Source of the DNA: Eustoma russellianum
Lineage: Eukaryota; Streptophyta; Magnoliopsida; Gentianales; Gentianaceae
NCBI GenBank assembly: GCA_036186865.1
Contig: AP025054.1
Location: 3,100,020 to 3,164,019, forward strand
Length of the DNA: 64,000 bases
Direction: 5' to 3'
Shown here: positions 21,177 to 32,843 of the stretch, piece by piece
Numbering within the stretch: the stretch's first letter is position 1
Layout of the letters: the number at the start of each line of letters is the position of its first letter
Translations under genes and position numbers: made by a program
The notes under the pieces: generated by a model
What the model was told of the DNA's origin: nothing
Seen by the model: only the letters and a program-made list of their open reading frames with translations
Database searches by the model: none

Positions 21177-24100
21177 TGTAATTTAGAGCAAAATTATAGA
21201 GTATAGAGACGAAGAACTATGAAATTTCATGTATTTTCATTCGTACTTTTTCCTTTGTGTATGTAACCTATTTGTAGTAGTATGAATATGCCTATACAAG
21301 GAAAGAATCAATCTGTAATAATTTACAATTATGCTAATTGCCCTAATTACGCTGCAGAGAATATTCACAATTATTCACAATTAATAGCTTGATTTCTCTA
21401 ATCATGGTAAGTCAAAGATTTCCTTCTAACACTCCCCTCAAGTTGAACCGTGGGGTTTACAACGTTCAACTTGCACAAAATATCAGCAAAGGATCTTCCA
21501 TTGATGGCCTTGGTCAGAATATCGGCAAGCTGGTCTTCAGATCTCACAAAAGGTAATGCTATGCGTCCCGAATCAAGTTTCTCCTTGATGAAGTGTCGGT
21601 CAATCTCCACATGTTTTGTACGATCGTGTTGCACGGGGTTCTCGGATATACTGATTGATGCTTTATTATCACAGAACAGTGGTGTAGGTTGATTGATAGG
21701 CAAGCCCAGATCCTTGAACAACTTGTGTAGCCATAGTACTTCCGTGATCCCTTTTACGATCCCTCTAGATTCAGCTTCAGCGCTTGACAAAGCAACAACT
21801 TTCTGCTTCTTGCTTTGCCATGTAACCAGATTTCCTCCTACAAGAGTGAAGCATCCAGATGTGGATTTTCTATCCACGGGATTTCCTGCCCAGTCAGCAT
21901 CAGTATAAGCTTGAATGTTGAGATGGCCATGGTCCTGAAATAAAATTCCTCTGCCAGGAGTATGTTTTAAATATCGCAAAATACGCATGACGGCATTCAT
22001 ATGATGTTCTTGTGGTCTATGCATGAATTGACTTACAATACTTACAGCGAAAGCAATGTCTGGACGAGTATGAGATAAATAAATTAACTTACCAACCAGT
22101 CGCTGAAACTGACCTTTGTCTGTAGGGTTTGCACCTTCGATAACCTGTGGTCAATCATTTATTGCCATGGGTGTGTCGCAGGGCTTGTAATCCAACATTC
22201 CTACTTCTGCTAGGAGGTCCAGAATGTACTTCCTTTGTGAAATATAAATTCCCAACTTTGATCTAAGTACTTGTATTCCAAGAAAGTACTTGAGGCCTCC
22301 AAGGTCCTTCATCTCGAACTTAGTGAACAAATGTTTTCTGAATCGAGTCATTTCCTGTTTGTCATCACCAATAATAATCATGTCATCCACATAAATAATT
22401 AGGCACGTTACCAGTTTACCTTGTCGTTATATGAAAAGAGTATGGTCTGCATTGCTTTGTATGTATCCATCCTGCTTCATTACCTCAGTAAACCTTCCAA
22501 ACCAAGCCCTAGGTGATTGTTTCAGTCCGTACAAAGACTTCTTTAGTCGACACACTTCATTCTTTCCAAACTCTGTAGAGAAACCTGGAGGTGGGTTCAT
22601 GTACACTTCTTCTTTTAGATCCCCATGTAGGAAGGCATTTTTGACGTCGAACTGCTGTAGTGGCCAATGTTGTGTGGATGCAATTGAGAATAGGACTCGA
22701 ATAATATCTATCCGGGCTTCAGGAGAGAATGTCTCAGAGTAATCAAGGCCGTATGTCTGTGTATATCCTTTAGCTACCAGTCGGGCCTTGTGTCGTTCTA
22801 TACTCCCATCTGATTTGTACTTGTTGGTAAATACCCATTTGCACCCTACAGGCCTCTTTCCAGGAGGTAAGACACATTTTTCCCACGTTTCATTCTTTAG
22901 GAGGGCATCCATCTCATTAAGCATGACACTCTTCCACTTTGGTCGAATTAGTGCCTCTTCCACATTCCTTGGGATGTCCTCGGAACAGATTGTTCCAAAG
23001 AATCCTCGGGCAACATCACTCACACCATCCTTGGGATATTTAAGGGGATATCGAGAGGTTCTGAGCGGGGCTGATGAGCTCCCCCTCGCCGGGGAGTTTC
23101 TGACCCAGATCTGTTTTGATTTCCAGTCCCTTTGCCCGTTAATCCTTGACCAAGGCTCACACCTAATGATGGTTCAAAGGGTGTGAGTCTCAGCAGTTTG
23201 TCCTCTGTATCTGATCTGCGCAGCTCCCCGTATGCAGCTTCTGCAGTGGGTCGAGGATCGCGCTTTAGGATCTCCTTCTTGGTGGCAGAGAATTTGTCAT
23301 CTACTGCCATCAGAAGTGGGTACAATCGTTGTTCTTGGATGAACTGATTGAACCTTTGAATGTCCCTGGGGCATTCCATAGGGTTCGGACTTTTGTTATC
23401 TATTGTTCTCCACAGGCCTTGCAGTTGATTCCAGCAATCATCTAGCGAGCTTGTTCCCTGTCTCAGGGTGTAGGCCCGTTTGTGTAGGTCAAATATTTGT
23501 AACGGGTCGGCTCCTGACCCGTAGGTAATCACTAATCCATCCCAAAGTGCCTTTACGGTTGGATAGCTAGTAGCATTGTTAACCAAGGTCTCATCCATAT
23601 TGTCAATCAACCAAGTGAAAACAAGTTGATCTTCTTGTTCCCACTTGGTATAGTTTGGGTCTGTTGGTAGGGGGAGTGGAGGAACCCCTGTGATGTGGGT
23701 GCTCCTCCACCCTACCTAGAAGGGCTCTGCGCATAAGGTTGCACCAAAGAGGGTAATTACCAGAATTTAATTTGACCTTTAGTACCAAATTCTCAGAAAC
23801 TGCTGCGGATGGGATGGGACTTTGTGTTGCTGGGACTATTTGGTTTTGCAGAAATTTTGCAAATTCTGCCGAAATATCAAAGTTTTCTGGAAATTTGGGC
23901 ATTTTGTCGGAGGTTTCTGGTTGGTTTTCAACGTGGTCTGACATGGTTGATGTTTCTGTTTTCAGGTTGGATGGGCACGGTTTTATGACGGGATGAATTA
24001 ATCAGAGGTCTGGATAGACTGGTGAGGGCAGATATGGATACTTGACACACTTGATAGAGAAGGGTAAGGTATGTTGTTGGCAATGATGACTCAAGATCTG

Positions 24101-24436
24101 AGCCAAAACACAGCAAACGCACAATGGCGATGATGAGACAAATTCTGAGCCAAGATTATACTCAACCAGAGAGGATAACTTTCTGCTCTGATACCATGTA
24201 ATTTAGAGCAAAATTATAGAGTATGGAGACGAAGAACTATGAAATTTCATGTATTTTCATTCGTACTTTTTCCTTTGTCCTTTGTGTATGTAACCTATTT
24301 GTAGTAGTATGAGTATGCCTATAAAAGAAAAGAATCAATCTGTAATAATTTACAATTATGCTAATTGCTCTAATTACGCTGCAGAGAATATGTTTGATTT
24401 CTCTAATCATGGTAAGTCAAAGATTTCCTTCTAACA
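21177..24436 (-). mobile_element. Deletion-derivative Ty1/Copia retrotransposon
   Basis: The 5' LTR is 24197-24436 and the 3' LTR is 21177-21431. Both start TGTAATTTAGAG and end TTCTAACA. Flanking CACTG and CATTG form a 5-bp duplication with one mismatch. Next to the 5' LTR the minus strand reads TGGTATCAGAGC, the initiator tRNA-Met primer site. A purine tract (TTGAGGGGAG) precedes the 3' LTR. Internal order: gag (23944 to about 23020, UBN2-type, one frameshift near 23.6-23.7 kb), RT (23023-22151, with KWVFTNKYKSDG, NAFLHGDLKEEVYM, SLYGLKQSPRAW and YVDDM), and RNase H (about 22140-21398, with DADWAGN and DRHFIKEKL). The zinc knuckle, protease and integrase are missing, so gag runs directly into RT. 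Not autonomous. Confidence 0.9.
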
Positions 24437-24790
24437 CATTGCAGTGTCATTTTAACCCGTTGTGAAAATGAAGTTAGATTGGAAAATAGGAAGTACATTA
24501 TGTTGGGTAATTGCTTATCTTTAGAAAACCTTCCGCATAAAACCAACAAGAAAAAGCCAATTATCAGTATTTTCCTTTGGTTTGTTCAAAAAAGAAAACT
24601 TAATTTACTTGGGGGTCTCTCTTATGCATGCTGTTCTGCATTTTGGGAATGAAGTTGTGATAGATTATGATTGCATTTTAAGAAATGGGAATTATCAGGT
24701 TTGATTATTTTTCTTACCAAGAAAATCGCTCAATCCCCTGCATATACAACATATGCTCTATTTTCATACTGACAAATATTCTTTATTTCG
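24437..24790. other. Intergenic, nothing recognised
   Basis: Flank between the Copia element and the SINE. No frame or repeat end that I can support. Confidence 0.5.
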
Positions 24791-24802
24791 ATGGCGTTTA
24801 GT

Positions 24803-24997
24803 CTTTTAGGATGTACTTTAGTTCAACTAGTAAGTTTGATGTTTTGTGATTCTGAAGTCACGGGTTCGAGCCGAGGAAACAGTCTCTTGCATAAATTGTA
24901 AGATAAGGCTACGTACATTAGATCGCTTAACGATCCAACCCCTTTTCGGATCATGCACAAACACGAGAGTCTAGTGTACCGAAAAACTTTTTTTTTT
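24803..24997 (+). repeat. Full-length Au-like tRNA-derived SINE
   Basis: Best copy of the family. A box TAGTTCAACTAGTAAG, B box GGGTTCGAGCC, then the 3' body AGATAAGGCTACGTACATTA, GATCGCTTAACGATCC and TAGTGTACCG, and a T-rich tail. The body resembles the Au/TS SINE superfamily of angiosperms. ATGGCGTTTAGT (24791-24802) and ATGGTGTTTAGT (24998-25009) form a 12-bp target duplication with one mismatch. Confidence 0.85.
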
Positions 24998-25009
24998 ATG
25001 GTGTTTAGT

Positions 25010-25400
25010 TTCCAACATATGGTGAGATGACTTTAAAAAAAAAAGGCCGACGCCTTGCTTAGTTTGTTGGTTTATCTTGGCTGGTGGTTTATCAGTATGT
25101 ATGTTTATCCCAATCTAATAAGAACTCCCTTGCAGAAGAACTTGTGACCGTCCCGAAATATTACAGTCTTAAAAAATTTGATTTGCAATCCCATACAAAA
25201 AACTAACAAAATATAAATTGTTTTTTTTTTTTTCTGTGTCTTATGCAAAAGACGAAGAAAAAATAGTAGTCAGTTTTCGTTAATGTTTATGCACTCAATG
25301 TGAGGTCCACGTAAGTTGTCCTGTTAGTTATTTTCATTTTAACAATGTTCAAATATCATTGTATTACTTTATAATATTCGAATGTGCAATTCTAATGTCA
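25010..25400. other. Intergenic, nothing recognised
   Basis: AT-rich stretch between the SINE and the foldback element, with short A and T homopolymers only. Confidence 0.5.
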
Positions 25401-25413
25401 GTTTTATTTCTTA

Positions 25414-25595
25414 GGGTTGGGATCTCCTAACCCCACTTTCCTCACCCTCTTTGTGACCACGCGACACGTGGCAGCAAAGAGGGATGGTGAGGCTAGATGC
25501 AGGTGACCCTCATCTAGCCTCACCACCCCCCTTGCTGCCACGTGTCGCGTGGTCACGCGTCACTGCACCCCATTTGCGGTGAGGGGATCCTATCC
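25414..25595. mobile_element. Mutator-type foldback MITE with CACGTG arms, copy b
   Basis: Starts GGGTTGGGATCTCCTAACC and ends GAGGGGATCCTATCC. It is flanked by a perfect 10-bp duplication TTATTTCTTA (25404-25413 and 25596-25605). The arms carry GACCACGCGACACGTGGCAG and its exact inverse CTGCCACGTGTCGCGTGGTC, so each arm holds an intact CACGTG. The loop contains inverted GGTGAGGCTAGATG and CATCTAGCCTCACC. No open frame. Confidence 0.85.
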
Positions 25596-25762
25596 TTATT
25601 TCTTAATATATGTAGTTCAACGTTTCGCAAAGAAGTGGTTGTAAGAGGTTCATATTGCCACTTAGTTCAAATAATAATGACTTAAGGTTTCCAAATCAAT
25701 TTGTAAACGACGACCAAATTGAATACTTTTAATTTATCTTTACTGTCACCCTTATGCATATA

Positions 25763-25863
25763 AGGGATATGATCTCCTCACCCATTTTTTCTCACCCCAA
25801 TCATGACCGAACGACACGTGACAACAAAGGGGGTGGTGAAGAAAAATGGGGTGAGAAGATGCC
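25763..25863. mobile_element. Mutator-type foldback MITE, internally deleted copy c
   Basis: Short 101-bp member with a 9-bp duplication ATGCATATA (25754-25762 and 25864-25872). The left terminus reads GATCTCCTCACCCATTTTT. One arm keeps GACACGTGACA, but most of the right arm and the loop are missing. Confidence 0.75.
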
Positions 25864-26049
25864 ATGCATATAGTGTAGTGTTTTGCGGATCAAGTTGTTG
25901 GAAGACGGCAGTACCCCCAACTTCTTGAAAAGCAAAAAGGGAAAGAGAAGTTGAGTAAAGAGAGGAATGATTGAATTGTAATATTCTTTCCATTGGACAA
26001 CTATTTTCGCTCGTTTTTTATTGATAAATACATTTTGATTCATGTATTT

Positions 26050-26129
26050 TGATAAATGACTCACTAAATTGGTTGCGCTGCTTATATTGTGAAATAGCAG
26101 CTGATCGACACAGATTGACGCTCATTACG
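26050..26129 (+). repeat. (TTG)n-tailed repeat, 5' part split by the gypsy element
   Basis: Reads from AAATGACTCACTAAATTGGTTGC to GACGCTCATTACG, where the family sequence stops at the gypsy LTR. The rest of the same copy resumes at 35292. Confidence 0.8.
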
Positions 26130-28579
26130 TGTAGCGCCCCGCTCCCGAGCCCTAACATCGGGAACAGTGCACCCGCCGTATCTCACTAAGGAGAATACAA
26201 AGCGTCGAATCAATCTCTTACTTGTCAAAATGACGTAGAAATTTTTCGCAGAAACGTAAACCATAACATATATTAAACTCCAATAATCGTCATTACATTG
26301 CTAATTAAAACTCTGGAAATAAAATAGTAAAGTAGTGTGTGGAAATCCTCGAAATATAAATAAGAACAAAACAACTGCAGCGTCCCCTCATATCCTAGCC
26401 GCAGCTCTCAACCAGCCCACTCTGCTATGTCCGTCCCGTCCTCAATGAAGATATGCTCGTAGTCCTCATCCGGCTCACCTGGGAAGTAGGGGTGAGTGAC
26501 AGAAATCACCCAGTAGATGCCCGCCTCAAACAAATACAAAACGTACATACCAAAATGATATAGCCACATAGCACATAAACATGATATAACACATAGCACA
26601 TAAATATAAGATAACATGCATAAGATAAAGTAAATGCGGTAAGTAAGTCACTCCACATAAAAATGCGCAAGTACGTGATGCATGCTCAATTAACGTGTCA
26701 CACGCAACAAGAATCATGTCATGCAATATGCCCTAGACCTATATGCAATGCATGATCCCGGGATTGACTGGATGCCTGTAGCCCGTGCACTACAATCCAT
26801 CCTTACGGATGCCCGTGGCCCGTGCACCACGATCCACCCCAACCGATGCCCGTGGCCCGTGCACCACGATCCACCATAATCACATACTCATGGCCCGTAC
26901 ACCATGGTCCATCATAATCACATACTCATGGCCCGTACACCATGGTCCATCATAATCACATACTCATGGCCCGTACACCATGGTCCTCTTCACTCGAGCG
27001 TCTGAGACCCGTACATCTCAGCCCACTCCCAATGCAATGCACGTGTCATGAATGCAACAACAAAATCGCCTGGGGCCCGTACGCCCATCCTCACCAACTC
27101 CGGCACTCAACACTAGTCGTTTGGGGCCCGTACGCCCATCCTCACCACCTCCGGCACTCAATATTTAGCTTCATAAAATTTACAAAAATTGGAAAGTGGT
27201 TATTTAGCATTCCTTTTATTTTTCTTTAGCTTGTATTATTTTTCTAGAATTTTCTACTAATTTTCCCTTAATTAATTCCATTTACTACTAATTATTTTTA
27301 ATTATTTTCATTTACCAAATTTCTAAAATTAAGTGGAAATAATCTTATTTTAACCTTTTATATTTTCTGGAATTTATTTAGATTTTTCTGATAATTAAAT
27401 ATATTTTTCTGGAACTTTAAACTAATTTTAATTAATTATTTATCATTTATTCATTTCAGAAATTCATTTTCAGATTTTTTTTTTTAATTTTTCCGGTTCG
27501 GGCCGGCCTGCTGGCCTGGTCCGGTCCGCTGGCCATCCGGTCCGGTCCGGCAGCCAGGCCGGTCCACAACATTTTTCTTTTTTTTTTTTTATTTTTTAAT
27601 ATTAAATTATATTTTCTTCTAACCTTCATAAAATCTTCGTTTTAACTCCGATTGACCTCAAACCAGTTGCGTTGGACTCGTTATAACGAGACGCAACTTT
27701 TGGGAGTGGACACGTCAGCACGTGTCCGGACGCGCCGACAGGGGCCGCGCGTGGGCCCCACGCGCCACCCCCTGAAACGCGTCCGTCAGACCCGTTTTTT
27801 CGACTTTCAACTCAATCTCAACCTATTCCGTGCTAGATGAACTTATTCTAAGGCCAAAACGCAATTTTAAAGAACCCTAAGTGTGAAAATATTCAGCCTT
27901 TTGATTTTATTCAAGGGTGTTTCCAATCCGAATGACAACAACCATCAATTTCAATACACACGCACATATAGATACAGCCATAAACAACATATATCATGCT
28001 TTCCCATATAAAACAAGACAAAATTCACATATTAAACAAATAAAAACAATGAATCACATAAATATATCATCAAAGCATGCATGTATTATACCCGTTTGAG
28101 GGGGGAAGAGGCACCTACCTTTTTGACGAATATTCTTTCTCTCTACACGTTTCCTTCCTCTCGGCTGTGATGATTAAAATATGATACTCTTCTTTTTTTT
28201 TTTTTTTTTATTTGTTGATGCCCAAAAGTTTGGCAACAATAATTAAACAAAACAAAAGGATTGTTGTTGTTGCCTGGTTGAGGAAAAACGCAGGCTGGGT
28301 TTGGGGGTTTGGGGGAGGGAAACCAAAGTGATATTTATATGTCAATAAAAAGGATGCCATCCATGCATATATATAATATATATTTTGGGTTGGTTAGGAT
28401 AGTTTAAGTATATTCCTTATAGGTGTAGGATTTTCATTACAAGATATATTTTAGTTTCCTATTTGATTGAGATTTAGGTTTTCTAATACATCTCTAGTTT
28501 AACTTTATCTCTATCTTTTTACTAATAGGCAATTATCAGTTATCCTATATATAATTTTTAAAAAAACACGGCTATAACA
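26130..28579 (-). repeat. Gypsy 3' LTR
   Basis: 2450 bp, starts TGTAGCGCCCCGC and ends GGCTATAACA. In line-by-line reading it differs from 32844-35291 by one substitution I noticed (CACGTGTCATG versus CACGTGCCATG) and a few homopolymer lengths. It contains short tandem repeats built around GCCCGTACACCATGG (26880-26985) and GGGGCCCGTACGCCCATCC (27064-27150). Small open frames inside are identical in both LTRs and are not genes. Confidence 0.95.
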
Positions 28580-28599
28580 TCCTACCCTCCTTACAAAAA

Positions 28600-31500
28600 G
28601 TTTCGTCCTCGAAACTTGATGTACCTCATTCGAGGAACTGTGGACATCTCTCTTGTATCTTCTCCTCGAGCTCCCAGGTCGCCTCGCGCTCAGTGTGATT
28701 TGTCCACTAGACCTTAACATAAAGGATGACCCGGTGTCTCAGTATCTGGTCACTACGATCCATGATCTTGATATGAGTCTCCTCATAGGTCGTGTTCGGT
28801 CGAATTCTCAACGGTGGTACATCTAAAACATGGCTCGGATCTGGAACATATCTCCTGAACTGAGAAGCATGAAATACGCTGTGAACCTGAGCCAAGGCAG
28901 GGGTAACGCTAATCGGTAGGCCAAGGTACCGACCCTATCGAGTATCTCATAAGGGCCAATGTAGCGAGGCCTCAGCTTACCCTTCAAACCAAATCGTGAA
29001 ACCCCCTTCGTATGCGACATCCTCAAGTAAACCTTCTTGCCCACAGCAAGCTCTAAAGGACGTCTCATTGAATCTGTCCAGCTCTTGCTTCTGTCTTGCG
29101 CAACCTTGAGCCTATCACGTATCAGCTTCACTTTTTTTTCTAGTCTGTTCGATCAACTCCGGACCAGTAATAGTACGCTCACCAACCTCGTCCTATTGAA
29201 CAGGGGACTTGCACTTACGTCCATAGAATGCCTCAAAGGGTGCCATGCCGATGGCACTGAGGTGGCTATTGTTGTAGGAGGACTCAATTAACTTGATCAT
29301 TCCGTCTCAGTTCCCCTTGAAGTCCAATGTACACGCTCTTAACATATCTTTTTAAAGTCTGAATGGTCCTCTCCGACTGTTCATCGGTCTGAGGATGAAC
29401 ATATTGCTCAACGTAGCTCTGTTCCCAACTTTCTCTGACAAATTTAACCAGAACCGAGAGGTGCACCTCAGGTCACGGTCTGAAACAATACTAACTGGAA
29501 CCCCATGAAGGCTGACAATATAACCAATGTACAGCGTCACCAGTCTCTCCAGGGTCACGTCACTCGACACAGATAAAAAGTGAGCAAACTTCGTCAATTA
29601 GTCAACAATTACCCAGATCATGTCATTGTTGCTTCTTGTTTTAGGAAGTCCTACAACAAAATCCATCGTCATATGCTCTCACTTCCAATCCGGTATCTCC
29701 AACGGCAACATCGACCCTCTCGGTCTCTGATGCTCTGTCTTAACCTGCTGGAAAATAAGGCACCTCTCAATGAATTCAGCGACGTGTCTCTTTATACCAC
29801 TCCACCAGTAGTGCTTCTTCCGGTTATTATACAACTTCTTCGTGCCTGGATGAATCGACAACTTCGAATTGTGTGCTTCTTTCAATAGCTCCCTCCTCAG
29901 ACTCTCCACATCAGGCACATACAATCTTTCTTGATACCAGATACTGCCATCATCATGAATCTGGAAGCTCTCAATCAGACTGGTCAACATTCTCTCTCGG
30001 ATATCTCGGAGAGTCACATCCTCCTTCTGTGCCTCCTTAATCTGCTCAATTAGAGATGGTGTAATAGCTAAGGTCGCTAGAACATTAGCAGCAGAATCAT
30101 CAAGGTCAAGATCAAACTCTGCCATCTTTTTATCCAATGGTGTCTATCTAGCGTGGTTAAACTTTCTACTCAGGGCATCTGCAACTCGGTTTGCCTTTCT
30201 CGGGTGATAACTGATGGTCAGGTCATAATCCTTTAGTAGCTCAAGTCATCTCCTCTGACGCATATTCAACTTTTTCTGCGTGGATAAGTATTTCGAGCTC
30301 TTACGATCAGTGAAAAATTTGCACTTTACACCGTATAGATAATGGCGCCAGATCTTTAACACAAACACCACAGCTGCTAGCTCCAGATCATGAGTCGGGT
30401 AATTTTGCTCATACTTCTTCAGCTGTCTCGAAGCGTGTGCAATAACCCTATCACCCTAGCCCATTTTTCGAGGCGTCACTGTAGATGACAAATCCTTCAG
30501 TGCCGGAGGGTTGTGCCAACACTGGTGCAGTCATCAATTTCTGCTTCAACTCTGTAAAGCTTTTCTCACAATCGGAGGTCCATAAAAATTTAGTCTTTTT
30601 TTTGTTCTGAGTCAGCCGACTCAGTGGTGCTGCAATCCTCGAAAGTCCCTCCAGAAACTTGCAACCGGCAAGGCCATGGAAGCTGCGTACGTCAGTGTCG
30701 TTAGTAGGTCGGTGCCATTATGTGATCGCCTCTATCTTCTCTGGGTCAACCGAAATACCTTCCTCAGAAATCACGTGGTCCAAAAAGGTCACACTCTTCA
30801 ACCAGAATTCGCACTTACTGAACTTAGCGTACAACTTCTTCTTTCTGAGAGACTCTAATATCTCCCGCAAGTGTTCAGCATGAGTCTCCTCATTAGGCGA
30901 GTACACCAAGATATCGTCGATGAACACCACCACAAAATGGTCCAACTGCTCCCTGAATACTGTGTTCATCAGATCCAGGAAAGCCGCAGGTGCATTCGTC
31001 AGTCCAAAGGGCATTACAAGAAACTTGTAGTGGCCATATCGAGCACGGAACGCAGTCTTTGCTATGCCTTCTGTCTCAATCCTTAACTGATGGTAGCATG
31101 ATCGAAGATCAATCTTCGACAATACCATGTCACTCTTCAACTGATCAAATAACTCATTGATCATCAGTAGTGGGTATTATTCTTTATCGCGATCTTATTA
31201 AGTTTACGATAGTCGATGCATAGTCTCAGACTACCGTCTTTTTTCTTCACAAATGATACCGGGGTCCCTAGGGCGAAACACTAGGTCTGATGAACTTTCG
31301 GTCCAGCAACCCCTATAGCTGTTCCTTGAGCTCTTTTAACTATGTTGTTGCCATCCTGTATGGCGCCTTCGAGATCGGTTTACCTTCGGGTATAAGATCA
31401 ATCTTGAACTCTGCTTCCCTGCTCGGTGGTGAAAATGATAGCTCATCAGAGAAGCCGTCCTTAATTTCTCATACCACTGGAATGTCCTCCCCCTTGCTTT

Positions 31501-32580
31501 CTGCTACTTCTGACCCTGTGGTGGAGGGGCTTGTGCCGGTGTAGGACACTCTCTAGCATAATGTTCCTGTTTGCCACAGTTGCAGCAAACCTTTTTGAGC
31601 TCTCTAGCAATGATCTATGTGCGAATAACCACAATGTGTACCTACTGGGGGTGGCGGTACAACTGCCTTGAGTGGCTGTGCCGCTGTCGCTGCGGGACCC
31701 TCAATCATCAATGGTCGAGACGCTGATCCCTGTCCCTACTGTGGTGATCTGAAAGATTGCCCGGTCAGATGGCAGCATGAGATCTTTAACCATCTCTCCT
31801 ATCTCCTAAGACGGAACTCCTCTCGCGGTCTCTTAGCCCTGTCGACAGCTCCAACCCTCTCGAGATCACCCTCAACCTCAAGACACACTTCCAGCAACTC
31901 TTCAAAAGTGGAGGCTGATTGCAGATGATCAATGACTGAAGGCGAGAGCTCAAGCTGGTCTTGAACTCCAGCATCTTCGCTTTCTCGTTATCCATGATGA
32001 CGGGCATGTAACTCGCAAGTGCATGGAACCTCTCAAACTACTGGTTCCCAGTCATGGACCCCTACGTCAGAAGCTGAAACACCATCATCCTCCTCTAAAT
32101 GACACTTTTAGGAACATAGTGCTTTTGGTACTCTTCCCTGAACTAGGTCCATATCGGTGATGGAGTCAATCTGCGTGTCATGCCCTGCGCCATTGCTCGG
32201 CATTACCCTCGGAGAATGGTACAACCGCATCAACCTTCAGGCCATCCGTAACTTGCATCAATCTCAACTGCTCAGACACATTCTTGAGCCAGATCTCTGC
32301 TCCTCTGGTCGTGTGGTACCTCTGAACATAGGTACCCGGCAGTTCTGCATCTCCCGGTAGAAAAATCGAAGCCCCCTGGGGTGGTGGTGCTGGAGGTGGC
32401 TGCTGCTGCTGTTGCTGCTGTAGGTGAGCCATCTGTATCTGCTGCTGGGCTATCAATGCAGTCAGCCTGGCCAGGGTATCTACAAGGACCTAAGGAATGG
32501 TCCCCTGACCCTGCTGATCATCGCCATCGTATCCTCCGTTTCCAGCTGGCGGCTCGCGTTGTGGAGGCATTATCCGGAAT
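28600..32580 (-). pseudogene. Broken gypsy gag-pol
   Basis: Reading from high to low coordinates. Gag spans about 32580-31560: a glutamine/proline-rich start, the capsid segment LPGDAELPGTYVQRYHTTRG, and a CCHC knuckle CCNCGKQEHYAREC near 31590. Polymerase follows almost directly: the segment SREAEFKIDLIPEGKPISKA lies about 40 codons after the knuckle, so the aspartic protease is missing. RT keeps VVVFIDDILVYS (about 30900), then RNase H. Integrase at 30137-29284 has a zinc-binding domain reading ERCLIFQQVK, where the last Cys of HHCC has become Phe. The C-terminal end near 28700 has a chromodomain-like EATWELEEKI. Stops and frameshifts occur throughout. Confidence 0.85.
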
Positions 32581-32843
32581 TTGAGTTCATGAAACGAATA
32601 CAGATTTGTCGATAATAAGTTGAAAGGTGGAACGCGGATAATTGATAATTAGACAAGAAAAGCTCACCATCGGCACACACCTCCCATAACCCGATCATAA
32701 CTTAGGTCTAAAATCATCTCTTAAGTCTACTTTGTTCATTAGGGGTAAAATCGTCATTTTACAAAAGATCGTAACTTACGTCTAGTGATCTAGTTAATCC
32801 TGTGTTTCCGAGGCGGATCTGAAGCCTCGGCTCTGATACCACC

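Noticed and set aside
26408..26726. Small open frames repeated exactly at 33122-33440
   Set aside because: They lie in the two gypsy LTRs, so identity reflects the LTRs being copies, not a duplicated gene.
31290..32615. Plus-strand open frames across the gypsy gag region
   Set aside because: Antisense shadows of gag-pol. The minus strand carries the zinc knuckle and RT motifs.
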